Below are positions 33,201 through 44,700 of a DNA stretch of 64,000 nucleotides, piece by piece. The position numbers and the translations under genes were made by a program. Origin of the DNA: Sipunculus nudus. Its lineage: Eukaryota > Annelida > Sipuncula > Golfingiida > Sipunculidae. Positions within the stretch are counted from its first letter, which is position 1; every line of letters starts with the position of its first letter. Under the pieces are notes generated by a model. The model did no database searches, was not told the origin of the DNA, and was given only the letters and a program-made list of their open reading frames with translations. The stretch spans positions 53,146,917 through 53,210,916 of the forward strand of contig CM049319.1 in assembly GCA_026874595.1 (NCBI GenBank), written 5' to 3'.

Positions 33201-34420
33201 TGCCAGGGGCCAGGGGTCTTACAGGGCCACAGGGACCTCCCGGTGTTCCAGCAAATATCTCATCAGGAATAGAGCAACAGCCAGAAACAGGTATTTATAA
33301 AAAAATATTGTACTGTTACATGTAAATATAAGATGAAAAAAATCTAAAAAATGTCCCTACATTTAGGAAGAAACGTTGTTTAACGTTGTTCTTTCTTCTT
33401 GATAAACTGCAAACTTGCATCTTTAAATGCTTTCAGACTTTATTTATTCCATAATTCATTTACAGTTAATTTAAAATGTTATTTAATTCAGTTTGAGCGG
33501 TCAAGGTTATATGATTACGAGAAAAAAGTTAATCTAGACTCAGGGTCAATCGATAATGATTGAATATGTTGCCCTTCATATTAAGATAGAAACAAATCAG
33601 TTATCGGTAATAGTGGGTGCCCATTTAAAATTTGGCAATTATTCTCTTAACCTCAAATATTATCACACAGTCTGACCTTAAGGCTGATGGGGACCAAAGG
33701 CCTATTATGAGATGTGACACTTCATATAAAAAAGATTATATTTTGAAACCTTCGATTCTGAGACATGGCGTCTGTCAAGTGCTGCAGACAATTACATTTT
33801 TATAGTATATTTATGACCAATTATGAAACAATTATGAGTTTTCAAGAGTAGGCTTTTATGCTCGAGCATTTGACCAATGGCCTTCAAAAATCGGATAATT
33901 TTCTAAGATATTTAATTATTACTGCATTACTTTATTATTTTCAAAGGTACAAAATCAGTTAATTAGGCCTAAACCCCTTTCATTCATTGCAGCATGCCAT
34001 CTGGAATTAATCTATGAAAATATAGCTTCACCCTAGCATTCAACAGACTGTCTTTGCAAAAATATCCCAGGAATTAATAATTATCAATTAAAGCATTTTA
34101 TGTATTTTATAGGCAAATCCATATCCGAGAACGGAGATTTCAGGCTCGTCAGCGATATGATGATTATAATTTTACTTACATGGCATTGTCTGACCACTGT
34201 GGGCCTGGCCATAATGTGCACTGTCGTCTGCTGGAGCAGACGAAACAGTCAAAGCGCGCGAGTCGGAACCGAGGCTCACGAGCGAGCTCTCGTGCAACGA
34301 GTAGGCGGGGCCTACGAAGGGACAGTGATGAAAGCCGGTAAAAAATACGAAACTAACATCAGCTGGGTGCACAGCTCTATCACCACAAACAATGGAGAAC
34401 TGGGAGCATCTGACGCTTGA
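24268..34420 (+). CDS. Putative transmembrane collagen-like protein, eight exons (whole gene)
   Basis: Joining eight exons at AG/GT sites gives one open frame of about 460 aa with every intron phase agreeing. Order: short signal-like start (the Met at 13 begins a hydrophobic [10 protein letters not shown]); an unrecognised domain of about 175 aa, probably beta-rich, with one Cys in [14 protein letters not shown]; a YPNCTG site and a Thr-rich stalk; 41 uninterrupted Gly-X-Y triplets; a short linker; one transmembrane helix ([20 protein letters not shown]...VVCW); and about 75 cytoplasmic residues. The collagen part should trimerise outside the cell. With an N-terminal signal this is type I topology, unlike MARCO or gliomedin, which are type II. 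The signal peptide is short, so topology is inferred. The gene is not recognised by name. Confidence 0.85.
24540..24775 (-). mobile_element. SINE fragment and associated repeat in intron 1
   Basis: On the minus strand, GTGGTTTTCCTCCGGGTTCT and CCGGTTTCCTCC match the body of the SINE at 23337-23575. The adjoining 24675-24775 segment with a C run matches 21190-21255 inverted. Confidence 0.7.
25440..25652 (-). mobile_element. SINE head and dispersed repeat in intron 1
   Basis: The minus strand of 25593-25651 carries GGACAGTGGAGGGGTAAAAC and CGGCTCTCTCCGCTGG, the tRNA-like head. It is followed by CCCGGGTATA-rich blocks and a G run shared with 21.2 and 24.7 kb. Confidence 0.65.
25660..25812. repeat. 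TG/TA-rich microsatellite region
   Basis: Degenerate GTGTATATG units. Confidence 0.8.
25962..26006. repeat. (GA)n microsatellite
   Basis: About 20 GA units with minor interruptions. Confidence 0.9.
26068..27163. mobile_element. Pogo/Tigger-like non-autonomous DNA transposon
   Basis: Terminal inverted repeats begin CAGTGAAACCTCGTTGTGT at both ends and continue for about 27 bp with two mismatches. They are flanked by TA (26066-26067 and 27164-27165), the Tc1/mariner-superfamily target duplication. Subterminal TGTGTCGAAGTCGGATG repeats and an internal diverged duplication of about 130 bp (26265-26510) are present. No transposase ORF survives, though 26785-26823 can read [13 protein letters not shown], similar to the start of a pogo-type transposase. 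It lies in intron 1 and ends 75 bp before exon 2. Confidence 0.85.
27239..27498 (+). CDS. Collagen-like gene exon 2 (N-terminal domain, part 1)
   Basis: The acceptor TTTCTCAG/GA and donor ACA/GTGAGT bound 260 nt encoding [13 protein letters not shown] ... VNEKLT. With exon 3 it makes a conserved-looking extracellular domain with FQIWRPSG in the middle. Confidence 0.85.
27820..29090. repeat. Intron 2 repeat block with terminal hairpin and GGTGGCGCCACC units
   Basis: It starts with the hairpin AGTATCCGC...GCGGATACT (27821-27852) and then ACCGGGTTCCGCCGCCGAC. Degenerate units of about 130-170 bp follow, carrying GGTGGCGCCACC (27990, 28560), CTCATATCTCAGG and TGGATA phrases. The same terminal hairpin and CGGCGG block occur inverted at 52780-52862. 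Confidence 0.75.
29558..29783 (+). CDS. Collagen-like gene exon 3 (N-terminal domain, part 2)
   Basis: The acceptor TTTACAG and donor G/GTTTGT bound 226 nt encoding [17 protein letters not shown] ... FSVLAHIDT. Phase 0 in, phase 1 out. Confidence 0.85.
30167..30254. repeat. (TA)n microsatellite next to exon 4
   Basis: The TA tract ends about 10 bp before the exon 4 acceptor, so it occupies the usual polypyrimidine/branch-point region. Confidence 0.95.
30264..30358 (+). CDS. Collagen-like gene exon 4 (Thr/Pro stalk)
   Basis: Acceptor TTCTTTGCAG, donor CCCCA/GTATGT. It encodes [14 protein letters not shown] then a Thr-rich run, a likely O-glycosylated stalk with N-glycosylation sequons (NTT, NCT). 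Confidence 0.8.
30957..31020. repeat. (GACA)n microsatellite
   Basis: Degenerate GACAGACAGACG units. Confidence 0.85.
31074..31099. repeat. G run near exon 5 acceptor
   Basis: Two runs of about 11-12 G separated by one C, about 42 nt before the acceptor. G-quadruplex forming potential is high. Confidence 0.9.
31141..31285 (+). CDS. Collagen-like gene exon 5 (Gly-X-Y)
   Basis: It encodes DLR followed by 15 Gly-X-Y triplets, many GPP. Phase 0 in, phase 1 out. Confidence 0.92.
32019..32188 (+). CDS. Collagen-like gene exon 6 (Gly-X-Y)
   Basis: It encodes 19 Gly-X-Y triplets rich in GEKGD and GPK. The splice sites TATCCGCAG/GT and CCCCAG/GTAACA keep the frame. Confidence 0.92.
33188..33290 (+). 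CDS. Collagen-like gene exon 7 (end of helix, linker)
   Basis: Seven triplets ending GVP, then [14 protein letters not shown]. Acceptor TTTATGCAG, donor ACAG/GTATTT. Confidence 0.9.
34113..34420 (+). CDS. Collagen-like gene exon 8 (transmembrane and tail)
   Basis: The acceptor TTTTATAG opens [15 protein letters not shown], then a hydrophobic span of about 26 residues starting MMIIILL. A CWSRRN stop-transfer and a polar tail ending GELGASDA and TGA follow. Confidence 0.88.
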
Positions 34421-34873
34421 AGGCTGAATGTGTTTTCTTTTCAACAGTTATCTAATGGTACGGAGCCCGGGAGACGACATCGTGAAATATATTTATTAAT
34501 TCGTGCGCACGAATTACTAATCCGTACGCAAGAATTACTAATTCGTGGCCACGAATTACTAATTCGTGCGCACGAATTACTTCGTATTACTCGGTATGAA
34601 AAAATAAATTTCCAAGGTGGAAAACATATTTATTAATTCGTGCGCACGAATTACTAATCCGTGCGCACGAATTACTAGGTGTGAAAAATATATTTCCCAG
34701 GTGGAAAAATATTTATTTCAATAGAATAACAAAGTAGCCTATAAGGCTACAGCAACTGCTCTCCTGGATATAAATTAAACGAGAGTGAAAAATTAACATG
34801 AATGTATATATGTATACATGTATATATAAATGATCAGATTGGAAAAGTGCACACACGATAATATATTCACACA

Positions 34874-34875
34874 CG

Positions 34876-34924
<49 letters not shown>
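34874..34924. repeat. (TA)n microsatellite inside the TIR element
   Basis: TA alternation of about 50 bp. Confidence 0.95.
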
Positions 34925-34929
<5 letters not shown>

Positions 34930-35769
34930 ATATACGTTAATACAGATTGACATTCCACATACACTGATACTTATACATATATTTTTCCTGGTATGCGTAA
35001 TACAACAAAAATAAACGTCTCAGTCCATATCGAGCAGATCAATTAGATTAAAACCATCATTCATGCTAATTGAAAAAAAGGTATTGATTTAAGGAACTGG
35101 CAGCTAGTCGTAACATAGTATGTATAATTTCATGTTGACAATGATTGTCGCAATAATAACTGTATATTTATCGAGAGGCAGGGTTTAAATAGTCACGAAC
35201 ATTTTCCTTAAAGGAATCTATTGAAGTAAACTGAATTATAGAAAACTGTTCCAAAGTTTGCAGGCTATTTAAAGGAAAGAAAAGAAAATTGGAAGGAAAA
35301 AAAGCGACAGTCTTTCCGTGTGAACCTCGGTTTCTTTAGAAAATGCGATTGCGCGGACTGTATAGGGCTTAGCATGAGATAGAGTATGAGTTAATATATA
35401 AGCAGATAATATGGAGCTAGTCCGTAAATCATTTCATAAATGTGGATTGTATAGCCAGCTCTCTTCTTATTTTTATACTTTACCATTATAGCTCTTTTAC
35501 CATAGCTCCAGTGCTGGAAGTCGAGAGCGCTCCAGTACATGTTAAACATGCTTTCCGTTGTATACTCTCTAGTTGGTATAACAGAAAGAACAATTGTTAA
35601 ATATTAAAACACCACACTCCAGTACTAAACGTATTAATGATTTGTACATACGATCTAAAACTTTCATGGAATTTATAATTTTTTAAAAATTCCCAAACGC
35701 TTATTGGCTTTCAAACATATCATGTTTATGTGTTCCTGTCAGGAAAGCGAATCGAAAATATGACATGAG

Positions 35770-36065
35770 ATACCTCAGTTTCTGTTCATTTCACCTAGTT
35801 TATGAGTAATTTGCAATTTAGCATAATCATCAAATGGCGATTGAGAACTGTAACTGTAGTTGCTTTGTGAAGCAAAATAACTGTAAAAAATTTCAGCCTG
35901 GTCGGCTTTGTCTATAATAATGTTCCCATTATGCCCCAACAATAATAAGGTAGGTTGTTGTTTATATACCAGAGAAAGCCTTAGAAATTTTCCACCATGC
36001 ACGGGTCTGTGAGTTTTATATTTATTTTCTTTAAGTATCGCTTAAAATCCTTTCTATTTTCAATA
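35770..36065 (-). pseudogene. Broken LINE ORF2 relic
   Basis: Minus-strand frames read DFKRYLKKINIKLTDP, then in another frame AWWKISKAFSG, then GHNGNIIIDKADQAEIFYSY FASQS in a third register. The order (WWK motif, then D-G-I-.-D-K...A..F..YF..QS) resembles the endonuclease-RT linker of CR1-type LINEs. At least one frameshift and stops break it. Confidence 0.5.
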
Positions 36066-36511
36066 TACAGAGTTCCGAATTTTCCAAGGTAGGAAGTCAC
36101 GAAACTGTCGGAAGGCGCTGGGCTCCATTTTTACAACCGTGTGTGCCCGCTGAAACTGCAAGCCTGTGCCTAGACTGAGTCGATGTGTGCTTGCTTCTCA
36201 TTGACTAGTAATTCGAGCGCACGAATTAATAACTCGCGCGCACGAATTAGTAGCCAATCAGCAATGAGCCAGCAATATTATTAATTCTTGCACACGGATT
36301 AGTAATTCGTAGCCACGAATTAGTAATTCTTGCGCATGGATCAGTAATTCGTGGCCGAATTACTAATTCGTGCGCACGAATTAATAAATATTTTTCCAAC
36401 TTTTAAATATATTTTTTCACACCTAGTAATTCGTGCGCACGGATTAGTAATTCGTGCGCACGAATTAATAAATATTTTTCACCATGTCGTCTCCCGAGCT
36501 CCGTATAATGG

Positions 36512-37180
36512 CGATGTACTTAGTCACCTTTTTTTCAATTGTTATCCTGTACATTAAAATAAATGTATGCTTTGTTTTACCTTTATGAAAAGACTAATTT
36601 TGCGGTTTTCATACCGTGTGCGGTTTAGATCAGTGCAATTAACTGATAACACATATCAAATAATTAACACAATTAAACGGCCAGGGGCCCATATATAGTC
36701 GATTATATCATTTTCAGGTGCGTATTTCATTTCAAGATATTATATCTAAACGTATACTGTATTCAGGCAATATTATGTGTGTTTATCTGTATAGATATTA
36801 TGCATTTATATATCATATATGTAAATCATGTTTAAAAATCTAAAATTAATTAGGTATGATAACTACGTGAATCGTTTTCTGGTGCTCTCTATATAAAATG
36901 GACAATGGAAAACGAGCTGTGCGGGATATCAACTACACGCATATGGACTACGCATACGGACCACAATACTTACGGAAAACCATTAAACCTCCTTCAGACA
37001 TTTATGTGTTTCTGTGCGTGTACATTATATAACCATATACACAATTTTTTTATATCTCATGTACATGTAGATATATCTTGCCACTATATTCTATGTATAT
37101 TTATACGCACAAATATTACAATATAAAATGTTTACATTTATGTCATACTCGTATATTGCCTGAATACACGAGTTTGCATT
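36512..37180. other. No gene recognised
   Basis: AT-rich DNA without supported features. Confidence 0.5.
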
Positions 37181-37181
37181 T

Positions 37182-37183
<2 letters not shown>

Positions 37184-37260
<77 letters not shown>
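37184..37260. repeat. (TA)n microsatellite
   Basis: TA alternation with one phase break near 37231. Confidence 0.95.
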
Positions 37261-37262
<2 letters not shown>

Positions 37263-38000
37263 TTATAATCTTTGCGAGCGTACCATTTCTGTATTCAAAA
37301 CATTAAAATGCCCACTCCCGAGGAATTGATGAAACCATGGTTACAGGGTATATGATTATGTATATAATACAAGATAAAATTTGATATTTACAGTATCATG
37401 AATCATATAATTGACCATGCATTATAAAAAAAGGCAAAACCTTTAGACGGCAGATAATCTGCAAATACATGTCTTGCATACATGTTCATTTTGTGTTTTG
37501 AGAAAGGTAGGATTACCGTAGAAAGAAATAAAGAAGGTTATATCTGGAAAGCCCTCAGAGACTGCAAATATACATACATGTATATACCTCCACAAAACTA
37601 CTTGATCACCAGATGCCAAAATATCACCAAGTTCCTGATCGATCTTTGATCTCTGCATGGCAAGTGAGTGCAGGGAATCTCAGCTGAGAAAAAAAATTGT
37701 TTTTCACAGTTAAAAATAAAACTTGATGATTGTACCAGAGGTGAGCACTGCCCACCAGATCAATGGTAGTTACAATGAGATTACACTAATGTATGCATGC
37801 GGGATTAATTTTCACCACGTTCAGAATTTATACATTTAAGACAAAAATCGCTGTTTTTCATCTCCAACTGCTCAGAATTTTCCCCCAAGATAAGAAGATA
37901 ACATTTTGATTTGATATTATCTGCTTTTACCGATGTGGCAAGACAATTTATTATCAATTGTTCCATGATCATATGAAATTTAATAATTAAAAGGTTTATA
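37261..38000. other. No gene recognised
   Basis: AT-rich DNA without supported features. Confidence 0.5.
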
Positions 38001-38545
38001 ATAACAAGGCCTACAGGCTTAGAGCGAACCTGTGCAATAGGATATACACCAGGTATAATGCTTCAATGCTGGACCATTAATTTTCAAGTACATGTGTAAC
38101 ATGTAAATGAACAATGCAAGTACTAAATATTTTGAATAAGAATCAATTACACAAATATCACTGCTGAAATTCTGGCATGGGTGCACACAACACAAACATT
38201 TTTGTAGGTGGCACCACCAGTCTTGTATACAACGAAGCTATCAGAGATCTATACATATGCCCAATTTCAGACTGATATATCAAACCCCTCCTGAGAAATA
38301 AGCAGGGACATACACTGTGCAAAAATTATCGTAGGTGGCACCACCAGTCTTGTATACAACAAAGCTATCCGATATGTATAAATATGCCCAATTTCAGGCT
38401 GATATATCATATTCCTCTGTAGAAATAAGCAGACACATACACTGTACAAAAGTCATTGTAGGTGGCGACACCTGTCTTGTGAATGAGAAAGCCATCAAAG
38501 CCATAGACAGGTCAAAATATCAGGCCAATACATCAAACTTACCTT
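38001..38545. repeat. Dispersed repeat: AAGGCCTACAGGC start plus 126-bp units
   Basis: 38001-38190 matches 50283-50465 (ACACCAGGTATAATGCTTCA and TGCTGGACCATTA blocks). Three units about 126 bp apart follow (38205, 38331, 38458), each with GTAGGTGGC-CCACC and CTTGT. Confidence 0.8.
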
Positions 38546-38569
38546 GAGTCTGATGCACTAGGCTGACCA

Positions 38570-39440
38570 GGCTAGGGTGAGAAAGGCAGTTGCCCCTAGT
38601 GAACTGTGACTAATTGCCGACTCAAGCTACTGCACTGAGTGAACTTTTGACCTGCTCCTGGCTAGACTGAGTCAATTTTTGACCTGTTGCAAAATCTGAC
38701 CCAGTTGGCAGTCTGCAAAAGCTATAAATAGATCAAGGCTGAACTTTGGTGCCAAATCTGATGCAGTGGACAGTCTGCCAGCCAAAAATAGAATGCAGCT
38801 ACTGCACTGAGTGAACTCTTGACCTATACCTGGTTGCACTGAGTGAACTCTTGACTGGTTGCCTAATCTGATACAGTTGGCAGTCTGCAAAAGCTATAAA
38901 TAGATCCAGACTTACCTTTGGCCTGTTGCCAAATCTGAAATAGTAGTCATACCATTGCAACAGCTCATATATTGGCTCCACATGCAGCCCTGAGGGGCAT
39001 GACAACCATGAGGTGATCACATGGTGCCCATGAGGTGTTCACATTTCACCCATGAGGGGATTACATGCCATATGCTTGGCTGCACTGATTAAACTCTTGA
39101 CTAGTTGCCTAATCTGATACAGTTTGGCAGTCTGCAAAAGCTATAAATAGATCGAGACTGACCTTTGTCCTGTTGTCAAATCTGAAACTCTAGTCACACC
39201 ATTGCATAAGTTCACAGATTGGCTCCACATGCAGCCCTAAGGGGCATGACACCCATGAGGTGATCACATGATACTCATGAGGTGATCACATGGTACCCAT
39301 GAGGTGATCACATGACTCCCATGAGGTGATCACATGCCTTGGGCCTGTCTGCTCTGCATTGACATATTTGGCTGCACTGAATGAACTCTGTCGACCTGTT
39401 GCCAAATCTGAAACAGCTGGCAGTTTCTCAACCTATTTAA
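38570..39440. repeat. Tandem repeat region with CCCATGAGGTGATCACATG minisatellite
   Basis: CAGTCTGCAAAAGCTATAAA recurs at about 38709, 38882 and 39127, giving long degenerate units. Within them a 22-bp minisatellite occurs at 39006-39070 (three units) and 39248-39338 (four units). Confidence 0.8.
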
Positions 39441-40758
39441 AGATACAGACACAATCTTGGCCCGTTTGTAAATCAGTTTACATATCCTGAAAGACTTTGG
39501 CTAAAATGCTTTTTTTTCAAGCTGACATATTCATAAGACTTTTTATCAAAATTTCTAGAATAATAAAACATGGAGTTCTTTCATTGTTAAAGGTTCAATA
39601 ATTCTGCCAAAAATCATTCAAGTAAACTTGAACAAAGGCCACCAAAGAAGAATTTTTGTGCAATGTTACAGGAGTTATAACTGAAGCAATAATTTTGTAG
39701 AAGAACACTTTTGCAGTCCTCAGTTTGAAATCTATAGACTTAATAATGGCCATAAGACCAACTTAAGCTTTTCATGACTCAACCAAAAATCAACAAACTC
39801 AATCTATTATTAAATGATTGAAAGAATCATGTCCTAAGATAATTCTTGTAAAAAATTGAACGATTCAACTTGACAGTTTCATCATAAACATTTTTAAGCT
39901 GAAAGAGGCTCAAATGTTGAGGTTTTTGCCCATAAAAAACAGGTCAATGTGGGTTGCGCCACAAAATCTGCAATTTCAAATATAAGTCATGTGACCAACA
40001 TTTGCACAATACTTGGTGATGCTAGCACCATTCATTTCTGAGATTGCTATGTCAGTATGCTTACTTGGCCAAATGAATAAGTTCAAATTTGCGTAACTCC
40101 GCAAAAATTCATCAAACACAAACCATTTGAACAAACTAGAGAGGGCTCGCCTCTAGGATCATTTCTGTAAAATATTGAACAATTTGGCTTGACCGTTTAC
40201 AAGAAGACTTTTAAAGGTTTTTCAGCTTTTCCCCTATAAAATCTGAGTAAATGCAGACAGTAAACAAAATAAGCTGAATCCCACAACATTTGATATGAAA
40301 CAGATTATTGCATTAAATCTGGGGATGTTAGCTCCTGCTATTGCTGAAAATATGACTTAATGTACAGATGACCAATGACCCCGTACAAAAAAAGGTCAAT
40401 GCAGGTGGCGCCACCAAAACCTGAATTTCATATATGACTCATGTGACCAACACTTGCATAAAATTTGGTGATGATAGCTCCCGCAGTTTCTGAGATTGTC
40501 ATTTTAGTATGCTTTTTTGACAGATGACGAAGTTCAACTTCCTGTAACTCTGCCAAAATTCACCGAACTAGAACCATTCGAACAAACTTGAGAGAGAAGG
40601 TATCAGAGATTATATCTGTGAAATATTGAACAATTTGGCTGGACCGTTTTGTAGAAAAAGATTTTTTAAAAGTTTTTTTAGCTTTTTCTCTATAAAATCT
40701 AAGAAAATGCAGTTAGCCAAAAAATAAGCAAAATCCGATCAGAGTTTTTCAGATGGCT
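39441..40758. repeat. Degenerate dispersed repeats
   Basis: Repeated phrases such as TTGAACAATTTGGCT, TCTGAGATTG and one GGTGGCGCCACC (40404) show an old repeat of the 52 kb type. No gene is seen. Confidence 0.6.
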
Positions 40759-41213
40759 AATTTTATGCATAAAATTTCGTGATGCCAGCTCCTCTCGTTT
40801 TTGATATAGCATGGGTAACGTACAGATGACAGACGACGCCACACCATCACATTAGCTCACAGGTTTGCTAAAAATCGGCGTCCGACACTAATTTCTGAGA
40901 ACTGATTTCTTGCCTACAGAGGGCCAATTACTAGTGAATGATAATGGTCTTAATTGCCAAATCCATAGCAATGGCAAAGAAACAAATTAACGCAAAATAT
41001 GCTGTGGTGATCCAGATTACCTCCAATATTTGGACCTTTTCGTGGTTGTAAAACCAACCAACTGCAGCAAAAGCATGCCCCCTGGACCAGTAGAATCACA
41101 ATCATTATTACACCACGCCCAGGAAGGTACGTTTTCCTTTTGGTTCATCAGTTTGTTGGTCTGTTTGCGACTTTAAACAAAATTAACAGATTTTGAAGAA
41201 ATTTTGTGGAAGG
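40759..41213. repeat. Direct duplication, copy 1
   Basis: About 455 bp almost identical to 41313-41766, from TTTATGCATAAAATTTCGTG to GAAGAAATTTTGTGG. Confidence 0.9.
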
Positions 41214-41312
41214 TAAGGTTTATACCCTCGGAATAATCCATTAAAGTTTGGAGTTAACCTGGATCGCCATAACACATTTATATTCAAACAGTACCATATA
41301 TGCCATTATATC

Positions 41313-41766
41313 TAATTTTATGCATAAAATTTCGTGATGCCAGCTCCTCTCGTTTTTGATATAGTATGGTTAACGCACAGATGACAGACGACGCCACACC
41401 ATCACATTAGCTCACAGGTTTGCTAAAAATCGGGCGTCCCACACTAATTTCTGAGAACTGATTTCTTGCCTACAGAGGGCCAATTACAAGTGAATGATAA
41501 TGGTCTTAATTGCCAAATCCATAGCAATGGCAAAGAAACAAATTAACGCAAAATATGCTGTGGTGATCCAGATTACTTCCAATATTTGGACCTTTTCTTG
41601 GTTGTAAAAACAACCAACGGGAGCAAAAGCATGCCCCCTGGACCAGTAGAATCACAATCATTATTACACCCTCACCAGGAAGGTATGTTTTCCTTTTGGT
41701 TCATCAGTTTGTTGGTCTGTTAGCGACTTTAAATAAAATTAACAGATTTTGAAGAAATTTTGTGGG
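41313..41766. repeat. Direct duplication, copy 2
   Basis: Same as copy 1 with scattered substitutions, offset about 555 bp. It ends in a run of 18 G. Confidence 0.9.
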
Positions 41767-41782
41767 GGGGGGGGGGGGGGGG

Positions 41783-44700
41783 TATCCATATATTCTTACC
41801 ACTTTATACATACAGTACATTTATTTTTGGCAAAACAATTTAGACATCACAGGAGATGAATATACACTTAAGAATGTACACACAGAGTAGATATAATAAT
41901 TACAACAATTGCATAGATATAAATTTAGTTTATTAAACAATATCACACCAGCGGATTGTGCAGTCGAAGCTCCCCGCATGTAGTGTATAAAGACGGCTCA
42001 TCAACAAAACAACCAAGTGCAAAGTCTATATACAATGTTCTTTCTCACAAACTTAATTTATCAATATCAATTTGTGTACATGCATAGTGATGTACCCACC
42101 CTCCTGTTATTATGATATATAGACAGCAGATAAACTTACAAATAAAATGTATGTGATTAGTTATATAACAAGGTTGTATAAATACGGGAGACGATAGCTT
42201 TTAAACTGCCAGTGCACTATCTTGATACTTTTAGAGATAGATGTGTAATCGGAAACGATAAATTTTTTTATACCAATGACAAACGTTTCTGAGCCAACTG
42301 CATCATGCAACATAGAACTTATATACTTATTAGAAATACAGAACACTGGTAAGATATAGTTTCCTGGACGGGAATTGTCTGTTTTGGCGGTAAATGCTCT
42401 ATCAGCAATTAAGGTTGTAGTTTGCCCTAATCTTTTAACACTAGCTATTCCTGCATCTGTGTAACAGTTGACTGGTAACTGCTACCAATAATAACCAAAT
42501 GAATTCATACACGATGAATGTGATCATACAACTTAACTATACAGTGTTATTCAATACAAGATAATGTGGAAACCCCTGAAAATATGTATATCTGTATGTA
42601 CCATAAGACCAAGGGGACAATGACCATGAACATTTCCTAAGTGACCTAAAGTTTCAATAATTTAAAGTAATTACATGATATTAACATTTTCCTTCTATTT
42701 TTATTACTGAATGACATTTCAAAAACCTGACGGTTTTAGGTACCCCCATAAAAGTGAACTCAATCCTGGACTCCGGTCCAATTCAGGACTCAAAGCCCTA
42801 CATCAGTTACCCTGTATTCCTGAACTTACATAGTAGTGACTTCTGTCAAATATCAGACACAAAATCATGTAGGACTGACACGATGATGCATCTTACTTCA
42901 ATTATTTCCTTCTAAACTTAAGTCAGTGGCTTGCATTTGGTGCCACCTGATGGATATCTAAGTACCAAGTAGGAAACTTCCAGACAATAAATGACACAAG
43001 TTAGTAAGCCTAATGGTTAATAATTTAGCACACACCATATCAACAATTGGCTTGAGCTCAGTCACTTGTTCTGTAGTCAAACAAAAGATGGTTAATATCC
43101 ATTTCTTGTCCTGCCAGGGCCACACTATAACATGTTCATACACTCACATTTATACTTTGGGCATTTTTATCATGTGATAAAATTTACAAGCAAAATCTCC
43201 TGTGATGGAATGATAGCTATAAGCAGTCACAATAATAATTATATCTGATGGCTGCATGTGTTGATATCAGCTAACAAGTGCAACCTTTGTATAATAATAC
43301 TCATGAGGACACTGAAAGGTGACGGCTTTGAACAAATCCAGAGTTGTGAAGTTTCAAAAACCTGCTAAACTTTGTGGAAGAGCATTTGTTGTAATATTTA
43401 TATGATGATATGTAACCTGTGTATAAATCATGGACGGAATTGATATATTGATGAATAAATTCAACTGTATAACAAGTGACAGTTGGAAGCAATTTCAAAT
43501 AACATTTGGATATAGTTAAATCTGGGATTATAATAAAGCAATGAATAAAAAAAACAAACATATCACAGGCTATCACTACCTAACAAATCTTAGTGAAGAA
43601 ATATACCCTAAAATGATGTAATGTTAATGACCACAAGGATAACCATTATTGACAATAATACAAAACACACTGCATGGATTAACTGCCTCTGCCATCATCT
43701 CCATTCATGTGTTTTGTGTTTGTTCAAAACTTAACTCATACTATCATGTATGGAATCTCATGAAATTTTCAGGGAATTTTGGGAATGGGCCACTGAAGAA
43801 ACCATTATATTTTGGTGTGGCTCCGTAACATGAACCAGATTCAGGAATGTCAGGAGTGTCACAAATGTAAAGTCACTTATGCAGGAATGATCCTGGGAAT
43901 ATGGGCAAATAAGATAATGCAAACAGTTTTGGGAGCATCCAACAATAGGCCTCCCACATGGCCGAGGCTTGCATTCCTCAGAAAGCTGATTCTGAGTTAC
44001 TTATACAACAGAATGCCTCCCTTATTTTCTACTGATAGGACAAAATTTTAGGCACAAAAACTGAACTGGAAAAATTCACATGTTTTTCTGATGATTATAT
44101 CAATGTAATATTATTCTAATACAAATAATGAATAAAAGACAATATATTTCGTTCAAGAGACTCCTTTATGGCTGCAACCATGAGTTCAAACAATAACTAC
44201 AATGACATTTGACAGTTTCCAAGGCAACCATGAGTTTCAGCACAAACCATTGTGACATCATATCTGTTGCTGAAGCAAATAATGTCAGTTGCTTTATAAG
44301 ATAATTTGACTAAGTGTTCAATCTACAGGCTATAGCTTATAAGTTTTTATACACAGTCTTAGAATTTCTCAATTATTATTCACACATAATTTGCTACAAC
44401 AGTTGGAATATTAGACAATTTAAATATACAACTGGACTTGGAACAGAAAATACTGAATTACACACCCACAATCTCACACACAATCAAATACACACTAAGC
44501 TTGAGGGAAATGACATGATAAAAAAATGACCAAGCCTGGTACAATCAATTATTACATTTACAATCCAAACCTATTATGGCAAAAAAAAATAACTATCACT
44601 ACTCTTTAAGATCCACAGATGCTGGCACAAAGAGATAAAACATTTCTGTTGGGACGGCCGTTTTCTTAAAACACAAGCAATTATATAAAGTGTAAAACAG

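Larger units (their letters stand above)
34459..36505. mobile_element. TIR transposon with palindrome-rich ends, just after the collagen-like gene
   Basis: The ends are inverted copies starting TACGGAGC and continuing CGGGAGACGACAT, then ATTTATTAATTCGTGCGCAC. TAATGG flanks both sides (34453-34458 and 36506-36511), a 6-bp target duplication. Arrays of the palindrome TTCGTGCGCACGAA and variants sit inside each end (34496-34680 and 36205-36475). There is no transposase ORF, so it is non-autonomous. It begins 38 nt after the stop codon and may supply the 3' UTR. Confidence 0.85.
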
